The translations under genes and the position numbers were made by a program. This document shows positions 49,846 through 55,115 of a stretch of 55,115 bases of DNA, piece by piece (position 1 is the first letter of the stretch; every line of letters starts with the position of its first letter). Location of the stretch: contig JAZUAU010000007.1 of the NCBI GenBank assembly GCA_045638145.1, forward strand, positions 1-55,115. The letters run 5' to 3'. Source of the stretch: SFWF01 sp045638145 (GTDB lineage Bacteria > Bacillota > Clostridia > Oscillospirales > Acutalibacteraceae). The notes beneath the pieces are model-generated. The model made no database searches. It was given only the letters and a program-made list of their open reading frames with translations, and was not told the origin of the DNA.

Positions 49846-50610
49846 ATGTTACTTGCAATTGATATCGGAAATACTAACATAACCCTCGGTCTTTTTGGGG
49901 ACTCTATTCTTCGTATGACGGGAAGAATTGCAACCGACCCGAAAAAGACCTCAGACCAATATGCTATTGAGATAAATGATATTCTTACCCTTCACGGCGA
50001 GGATATTTCGGAGATTGAGGACTGTATAATCTGCTCGGTAGTTCCTGTAGTCGGCTCTGCTGTCAGCTCGGCTGTCGCCATGCTTTGCGACACCGTTCCT
50101 CTTATGCTCGGTCCCGGGGTAAAAACGGGGCTTAACATTAAAATTGATAATCCCGCACAGCTTGGCGCTGACCTTGCGGCCGGTGCCGTTGGTGCTCTTT
50201 CAGAATACACTATGCCCTGTATTATTATTGATATGGGAACGGCTACTACAATTTCGGTGCTCGATAAAAGCGGAAGTTTCCTCGGCGGTGCAATTGCCGC
50301 AGGAATGAAGCTGACCCTTAATGCTCTCGCTACAGGCACTGCGGCACTCCCCTCCCTCAGCGTATCGTCGCCAAAAAATGCAATTGGTCGTAACACCGCA
50401 GACTGTATGCAATCGGGAATCGTGTACGGTACAGCCGCAATGCTTGACGGAATGATTGAACGCATCGAGGACGAGCTTGGCGAGACGGCTACCGTTGTTG
50501 CAACGGGCGGTCTTGCTCGCGAGGTAATTACCTATTGCAAGCGGGATATTATCTATAACGAAAACCTACTTCTCGACGGACTCCGCCATATCTATGAGAA
50601 GAATAATTAA
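49846..50610 (+). CDS. coaX: Type III pantothenate kinase
   Basis: A 254-residue kinase that phosphorylates pantothenate, the first step of coenzyme A synthesis. MLLAIDIGNTNITLGLF is the ATP phosphate-binding motif, QLGADLAAGAVGAL holds the substrate-binding Asp, and IIIDMGTATTISVLD is the third conserved motif. The C-terminal ATGGLAREVI completes the ASKHA fold. All motifs are intact. Downstream, after a repeat-containing spacer, is an ECF S component that may import pantothenate. Confidence 0.94.
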   Translation: MLLAIDIGNTNITLGLFGDSILRMTGRIATDPKKTSDQYAIEINDILTLHGEDISEIEDCIICSVVPVVGSAVSSAVAMLCDTVPLMLGPGVKTGLNIKIDNPAQLGADLAAGAVGALSEYTMPCIIIDMGTATTISVLDKSGSFLGGAIAAGMKLTLNALATGTAALPSLSVSSPKNAIGRNTADCMQSGIVYGTAAMLDGMIERIEDELGETATVVATGGLAREVITYCKRDIIYNENLLLDGLRHIYEKNN

Positions 50611-50648
50611 AGGGTCCGGGGTCGAGGGAAATGTGTCTGCGACGCTAT

Positions 50649-50858
50649 CCCCTTCTCCTTTCCCATTTCCCCTTTCCCTAATTTAATCCTGCTATAAGGC
50701 AGATTAAAATATTATGAACTGCACCGAGAATCAACGCTTTAGTAAAAGAGTTAGTGTAAGATTAAGTCTGAAATGATGATTACTCACATTTACATCCGTT
50801 TGCGTATGCAAACACCTTCACTATTCACTATTCACTATTCACTCTTCACTTTTCACTA
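50649..50858. repeat. Low-complexity repeats between coaX and the ECF gene
   Basis: The 283-base spacer has a pyrimidine tract built on CCCTTTCCC-type units (50649-50680) and a palindrome GTTTGC-GTAT-GCAAAC (50798-50813). Six direct heptamers TTCACTN follow at 50817-50858: three TTCACTA, then TTCACTC, TTCACTT and TTCACTA. No gene is seen in this spacer. Confidence 0.7.
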
Positions 50859-50893
50859 AACGAAGTGCAACGGGCAGTATCGGAGGTAATTTT

Positions 50894-51469
50894 ATGTCAA
50901 ATACAAAAAAACTTGTCAGAAACCTTTCACTTGGCGCTGTTTTCACGGCACTTGTTGTCGTGCTCCAGCTACTCGGCACCTTCGTCCGCTTTGGACCCTT
51001 TGCCATTTCACTAGTGCTTGTACCTATAGTCCTCGGCGCGGCAATGTGCAACTGGAAGATTGGTGCTTGGCTTGGATTTGTATTCGGAGTTACGGTGCTA
51101 GCTAGTGGTGATGCAGCTGCATTCCTTACCGTAAACGTGCCCGGCACAATCGCAACCGTGCTCCTTAAGGGTACAACCGCAGGTCTTGCAGCTGGTCTTG
51201 TCTACAAACTTGTTTCAAAACGCAACCGCTATCTTGCTATTATCACGGCGGCTGTTGTTTGCCCCATTGTTAACACCGGAATATTTCTTATCGGCTGTAA
51301 GCTTTTCTTTATGGAAACTATCGCAGGTTGGGCTGCATCCTTAGGATTTGCAAACGCAACTGTTTATCTTTTTGTTGGAATGATAGGGGTAAACTTCCTT
51401 GTTGAGCTTGCCGCAAATATCATTCTTGCACCCGTAATTCTTCGCATTACTAACCTTTTCGCAAAATAA
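50894..51469 (+). CDS. ECF transporter S component, possibly for pantothenate
   Basis: A 191-residue membrane protein with about five or six hydrophobic segments. The early LSLGAVFTALVVVLQLLGT contains the A-x-x-x-A-type helix that S components use to dock to the EcfT subunit. The high Ala/Gly/Val content and the segment VNVPGTIATVLLKGTTAGLAAGLVYKLV are typical of the family. No ATPase or EcfT genes are here, so it would share a group II module encoded elsewhere. The neighbour coaX suggests a pantothenate (PanT-like) substrate, an inference from context. It has an excellent ribosome binding site (GGAGGT). Confidence 0.8.
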   Translation: MSNTKKLVRNLSLGAVFTALVVVLQLLGTFVRFGPFAISLVLVPIVLGAAMCNWKIGAWLGFVFGVTVLASGDAAAFLTVNVPGTIATVLLKGTTAGLAAGLVYKLVSKRNRYLAIITAAVVCPIVNTGIFLIGCKLFFMETIAGWAASLGFANATVYLFVGMIGVNFLVELAANIILAPVILRITNLFAK

Positions 51470-51476
51470 TTCTTTT

Positions 51477-51504
51477 GCGCTCGGATGTTTCCGGGCGCTT
51501 TTTA
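51477..51504 (+). terminator. Terminator of the ECF gene
   Basis: GCGCTCGG and CCGGGCGC arms (one U-G pair) around ATGTTT, followed by TTTTTAG. Confidence 0.75.
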
Positions 51505-51691
51505 GTTCAAAATCAATATTTTTGTATGGTTTTTAGGCAAAAATTAGTTTATTATCAAAAAAATCATACATTTTAAAAATAATTCTTTATTTTTACGAAG
51601 AAATGTGGTATTATAAATTGCTGCCTATTTTATGGGCTGATTTGTTATGTTAAAAAACAGACTTTAGTCTGAAAATTCAGGAGGTAAAATT

Positions 51692-54325
51692 ATGAGCCAC
51701 AAGTTTGTCTACCTTTTCAAAGAAGGCGACGCTAGCATGCGTGAGCTTCTCGGCGGTAAGGGCGCTAACCTTGCAGAGATGACCAAAATCGGTCTTCCCG
51801 TTCCTCAGGGTTTCACCGTAACTACCGAAGCTTGCACACAGTACTATGAAGACGGAAGAAAAATCAACGATGAGATCCAGGCCGAGACCATGGAATACAT
51901 CGACAAGATGGAAGAAATCAGCGGCAAGAAGTTCGGCGATAAGGAGAATCCCCTCCTCGTTTCTGTTCGTTCCGGTGCTCGTGCATCCATGCCCGGTATG
52001 ATGGATACCATTCTTAACCTCGGTCTTAACGAAGACGTTGTTGAGACTATGGCTGCAAAGAGCGGCAATGCTCGTTGGGCTTATGACTGCTACAGAAGAT
52101 TCATTCAGATGTACTCTGACGTAGTTATGGAAGTTGGTAAGAAGTATTTCGAAGAGCTTATCGACAAGATGAAGGAAGAAAAGGGTGTTAAGCAGGACGT
52201 TGAGCTTACCGCTGATGACCTTAAGACCCTCGCAGAGCAGTTCAAGGCTGAATACAAGGCAAAGATTGGTAAGGACTTCCCCACCGATCCTAAGGAGCAG
52301 CTCATGGGCGCTGTTGAGGCTGTATTCCGTTCTTGGGACAACCCCCGTGCAAACGTTTACCGTCGTGACAACGATATTCCGTATAGCTGGGGTACCGCTG
52401 TTAACGTGCAGATGATGGCTTTCGGTAACATGGGTGACAACTGCGGTACCGGCGTTGCCTTTACCCGTGACCCCGCTACCGGTGAACCCGGCCTTATGGG
52501 TGAATTCCTCACCAACGCACAGGGTGAGGACGTTGTTGCCGGTGTTCGTACTCCTATGCCCATCGCAGAGATGGCAGAGAAGTTCCCCGCTGCTTTCGAA
52601 GAGTTCAAAAAGGTTTGCGCTATTCTTGAGGACCACTACAGAGACATGCAGGATATGGAGTTCACCGTTGAAGACGGAAAGCTTTATATGCTCCAGACCA
52701 GAAACGGTAAGAGAACTGCTAAGGCTGCTCTCAAAATCGCTTGTGACCTCGTTGATGAGGGCATGATCGACAAGAAGCAGGCTGTTGCTATGATCGACCC
52801 CAGAAACCTCGATACACTTCTCCATCCTCAGTTCGATGCAAAGGCTCTCAAGGCTGCTACTCCTGCAGGTAAGGGTCTCGGCGCTTCTCCCGGAGCTGCT
52901 TGCGGTAAGGTTGTATTCACTGCTGAAGATGCTGAAGCTTGGAACGCTCGTGGAGAAAAGGTAGTTCTCGTTCGTCTTGAGACTTCTCCCGAAGACATTA
53001 CCGGTATGAAGGCTTCTCAGGGTATCCTCACCGTTCGTGGCGGTATGACCTCTCACGCAGCCGTTGTTGCTCGTGGTATGGGCACCTGCTGCGTTTCCGG
53101 TTGCGGCGACATCATTATGGATGAAGAAAACAAGAAGTTCACTCTCGCAGGCAAGACCTACGTTGAGGGCGACTATATCTCTATCGACGGTTCTACCGGT
53201 AACATCTACGACGGAATTATCCCCACCGTTGCCGCTGAACTCGCTGGTGAGATCGGCAGAAACATGGAGTGGGCTGATGAGTTCAGAACCCTTAAGGTTC
53301 GTACAAACGCTGACACACCTGCAGACGCTAAGAAGGCTCGCGAGCTCGGTGCTGAGGGTATCGGTCTCTGCCGTACAGAGCATATGTTCTTCGAGGCTGA
53401 GAGAATTGCTGCTTTCCGTGAGATGATCTGCTCCGATACAGTAGAAGCAAGAGAAGCTGCTCTTGCAAAGATTCTTCCCTATCAGCAGGGCGACTTTGAG
53501 AAGCTTTATGAGGCTCTTGAAGGAAATCCGGTTTGCATCCGTTTCCTCGATCCTCCGCTTCATGAGTTTCTTCCCACCGAACAGGCTGACATTGAGGCTG
53601 TGGCAAAGGCTCAGGGCAAGACTGTTCAGGACATCAAGAACATCATCTCTTCTCTCCATGAGTTCAACCCCATGATGGGTCACAGAGGATGCCGTCTTGC
53701 AGTTACCTATCCTGAAATTGCAAAGATGCAGACCGCTGCTGTTATCCGTGCTGCTATCAATGTCAAGAAGGCTCATCCCGATTGGAACCTCGTTCCCGAA
53801 ATCATGATTCCTCTTACCGGCGAAGTTAAGGAAATGAAGTATGTTAAGGATGTAGTTGTTGCTACCGCTGATGCTGAGATCGCTGCTGCAGGCGCCCAGC
53901 TCAAGTACGAGGTTGGTACCATGATGGAAATTCCGAGAGCTTGCCTTACTGCTGATGAGATTGCTCGTGAAGCTGAGTTCTTCTGCTTCGGTACCAACGA
54001 TCTTACCCAGATGACCTTCGGCTTCAGCCGTGACGATGCTGGTAAGTTCCTCACTGCTTACTATGACTCAAAGATCTATGAGAACGATCCGTTTGCTAAG
54101 CTCGACCAGAACGGCGTTGGTAAGCTTATGGATATGGCTGTTACCCTTGGTAAGAAGGCTCGTCCTTCCATCCACTGTGGTATCTGCGGCGAGCACGGCG
54201 GAGACCCTGTTTCCGTTGAGTTCTGCCACAAGATTGGCCTCGACTATGTATCTTGCTCTCCCTTCCGCGTTCCGATCGCACGCCTCGCTGCAGCCCAGGC
54301 TGCTATCCGCGAAAGTGGGAAATAA
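51692..54325 (+). CDS. ppdK: Pyruvate, phosphate dikinase
   Basis: An 877-residue enzyme that reversibly interconverts pyruvate, ATP and phosphate with phosphoenolpyruvate, AMP and pyrophosphate; in anaerobes it often serves glycolysis. The N-terminal ATP-grasp domain has LLGGKGANLAEM and VRSGARASMPGMMDTILNLG. The phosphohistidine domain has GGMTSHAAVVARGMG, with the swivelling His at about residue 455. The C-terminal PEP barrel has LGAEGIGLCRTEHMFF and SIHCGICGEHGGDP, with the catalytic Cys near 831. All sites are intact. Codon use is very biased, as in abundant proteins, and leaves a nearly 700-codon open frame on the other strand. The 5' spacer of about 220 bases shows no clear promoter. 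Confidence 0.97.
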   Translation: MSHKFVYLFKEGDASMRELLGGKGANLAEMTKIGLPVPQGFTVTTEACTQYYEDGRKINDEIQAETMEYIDKMEEISGKKFGDKENPLLVSVRSGARASMPGMMDTILNLGLNEDVVETMAAKSGNARWAYDCYRRFIQMYSDVVMEVGKKYFEELIDKMKEEKGVKQDVELTADDLKTLAEQFKAEYKAKIGKDFPTDPKEQLMGAVEAVFRSWDNPRANVYRRDNDIPYSWGTAVNVQMMAFGNMGDNCGTGVAFTRDPATGEPGLMGEFLTNAQGEDVVAGVRTPMPIAEMAEKFPAAFEEFKKVCAILEDHYRDMQDMEFTVEDGKLYMLQTRNGKRTAKAALKIACDLVDEGMIDKKQAVAMIDPRNLDTLLHPQFDAKALKAATPAGKGLGASPGAACGKVVFTAEDAEAWNARGEKVVLVRLETSPEDITGMKASQGILTVRGGMTSHAAVVARGMGTCCVSGCGDIIMDEENKKFTLAGKTYVEGDYISIDGSTGNIYDGIIPTVAAELAGEIGRNMEWADEFRTLKVRTNADTPADAKKARELGAEGIGLCRTEHMFFEAERIAAFREMICSDTVEAREAALAKILPYQQGDFEKLYEALEGNPVCIRFLDPPLHEFLPTEQADIEAVAKAQGKTVQDIKNIISSLHEFNPMMGHRGCRLAVTYPEIAKMQTAAVIRAAINVKKAHPDWNLVPEIMIPLTGEVKEMKYVKDVVVATADAEIAAAGAQLKYEVGTMMEIPRACLTADEIAREAEFFCFGTNDLTQMTFGFSRDDAGKFLTAYYDSKIYENDPFAKLDQNGVGKLMDMAVTLGKKARPSIHCGICGEHGGDPVSVEFCHKIGLDYVSCSPFRVPIARLAAAQAAIRESGK

Positions 54326-54383
54326 TTAATCACTTAAAAACCCAGTATTTACAAGGGTTTTGAGAGATTACTAAAAAACAATT

Positions 54384-54418
54384 ATACCCGTGGTTTTTCG
54401 GAACCACGGGTATTTTTT
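54384..54418 (+). terminator. Terminator of ppdK
   Basis: ATACCCGTGGTT (54384-54395) and AACCACGGGTAT (54402-54413) arms, a 6-base loop and a following T-run. Confidence 0.9.
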
Positions 54419-54428
54419 AGTATTCTCT

Positions 54429-54456
54429 TTAACATTGTCTAAAATTATGCTATAAT
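54429..54456 (+). promoter_or_regulatory. Promoter of the XRE membrane regulator
   Basis: TTAACA (54429-54434), 16-base spacer, TATAAT (54451-54456). Confidence 0.6.
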
Positions 54457-54498
54457 ACAACTAACCGATAAATAAGAATTTGAAACAGAGTGTTTATT

Positions 54499-55104
54499 AT
54501 GGATTTTAATGAAAAATTACAGGAACTACGAAAACAAAAAGGACTTACCCAAGAAGAACTTGCAGAGGTTCTTTTTGTGTCCAGAACTGCTATTTCTAAA
54601 TGGGAGTCGGGCAGAGGGCACCCCAATATAGATTCTTTGAAAGCAATTGCAAAGTTTTTCGGTGTAACAATTGATGAACTGCTGTCTGGTGATGAATTGT
54701 TGACCATAGCAGAAGAAGATACCAAGCGGAAGGAAAAGCATTTTTGTGACTTGGTATTTGGATTACTCGATTGTAGTATTGCAATGTTTTTCTTTCTGCC
54801 ATTCTTTGGACAGAAATCAGATGCAATTATACAGGAAGTGTCTCTTTTATCCCTTACCGAAATTGCACCATATTTGAGGATGGCATATTTTGTTGTTGTA
54901 ATTGGAATTATAGCATCTGGAGTTTTAACCCTTGCTCTGCAAAATTGCTATCAAGCATTTTGGGTGAAGAATAAAAGTAAAATATCGTTAGCATTAAATG
55001 CAATTGGAGCACTCCTTTTTATCATTAGTTCGCAACCGTATGCAGCAGCATTTCTGTTCATCTTCTTGGTAATAAAGGTGTTAATGCTCGTAAAAAGGCA
55101 ATGA
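54499..55104 (+). CDS. XRE-family regulator with C-terminal membrane helices
   Basis: A 201-residue protein. Residues 1-65 are a Cro/CI-type helix-turn-helix: KLQELRKQKGLTQEELAEVL with recognition helix SRTAISKWESGRG and PNIDSLKAIAKFFGVTIDELL. A charged linker follows, then four hydrophobic segments at about 83-98, 121-143, 158-175 and 178-196. Such membrane-tethered XRE regulators are common in Firmicutes and often sit by transport or stress genes beyond the window. ATG at 54499 is chosen because it begins the usual MDFNEKLQELR start; the ribosome binding site is weak. The AT-rich composition differs from ppdK. Confidence 0.82.
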   Translation: MDFNEKLQELRKQKGLTQEELAEVLFVSRTAISKWESGRGHPNIDSLKAIAKFFGVTIDELLSGDELLTIAEEDTKRKEKHFCDLVFGLLDCSIAMFFFLPFFGQKSDAIIQEVSLLSLTEIAPYLRMAYFVVVIGIIASGVLTLALQNCYQAFWVKNKSKISLALNAIGALLFIISSQPYAAAFLFIFLVIKVLMLVKRQ

Positions 55105-55115
55105 TACGAAGAGTA

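Noticed and set aside
51677..53776. 699-codon open frame opposite ppdK
   Set aside because: It mirrors the strongly biased codon use of ppdK, has no ribosome binding site or family pattern, and its product is a low-complexity Ser/Leu/His-rich string.

Overview
The window looks like a chromosomal segment of an anaerobic, low-to-medium GC Gram-positive bacterium of class Clostridia (Oscillospirales/Ruminococcaceae-like). The reasons are a GerA/GerC/GerB spore-germination operon, a SpoIID-like protein with peptidoglycan-binding repeats, sigma-A promoters with 16-17 bp spacers, AGGAGG-type ribosome binding sites, PyrR attenuation, a pyruvate phosphate dikinase, and clostridial gene neighbourhoods (DUF512-der-plsY-gpsA; yceD-rpmF; rpsF-ssb-rpsR). 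This lineage call is an inference from gene content; no 16S rRNA is present. Most of the window is core chromosome. The accessory-looking parts are the AT-rich first 0.7 kb, the last 0.7 kb, and the patch at about 47.8-48.6 kb.

Layout. 1-0.7 kb: the 3' end of a YyaL-type protein and a 46-residue peptide gene. 0.77-4.4 kb (minus): an amidase stub cut off just after its DAGHGG motif, a TIGR04086 membrane protein, a transglutaminase-like lipoprotein and a GH110-like beta-helix glycosidase. 4.6-5.1 kb: a helical protein. 5.1-10.05 kb (minus): a complete BmpA/NupOPQ-type nucleoside ABC importer. 10.29-17.2 kb (plus): a seven-gene run with murD, two tandem M42 aminopeptidases, a GNAT, a methionine gamma-lyase-like PLP enzyme, a propeller-like protein and a zinc-ribbon membrane protein. 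17.2-21.1 kb: oligoendopeptidase, the RNase P RNA gene, a FliB-like protein and an AAC(3)-fold protein. 21.1-25.2 kb (minus): glgB and an EF-G paralogue. 25.4-30.7 kb: gerB/gerC/gerA and, divergently, two probable spore-envelope genes. 30.8-34 kb: radC, a RluA-family pseudouridine synthase, a dCMP deaminase, a HAD phosphatase and rpmB. 34.1-46.4 kb, nearly all minus: gpsA, plsY, der, DUF512, rpmF, yceD, an ATP-binding protein, pgi, a D,D-carboxypeptidase, a LutC-like protein, mnmA, a uracil permease and pyrR. 46.6-51.5 kb: a G5/3D cell-wall protein, a small XRE regulator with an in-frame amber codon and its divergent partner, rpsF-ssb-rpsR, coaX and an ECF S component. 51.7-55.1 kb: ppdK and an XRE membrane regulator.

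Functionally the window joins envelope metabolism (murD, dacF, 3D protein, SpoIID-like, gpsA/plsY), ribosome assembly and tRNA modification (der, rpmB, rpmF, yceD, rpsF/rpsR, mnmA, the pseudouridine synthase), nucleobase salvage (nup importer, PyrR/uracil permease, dCMP deaminase) and central carbon (pgi, glgB, ppdK). I found no prophage, integrase, transposase, CRISPR array, tRNA or rRNA. No clear new multi-gene system stands out. The best leads are the small peptide gene, the amber-interrupted regulator with its operator and partner gene, the Shine-Dalgarno-masking hairpin, the EF-G paralogue with Gln in place of the catalytic His, the SpoIID-peptidoglycan-binding fusion beside gerA, and three families of intergenic repeats.
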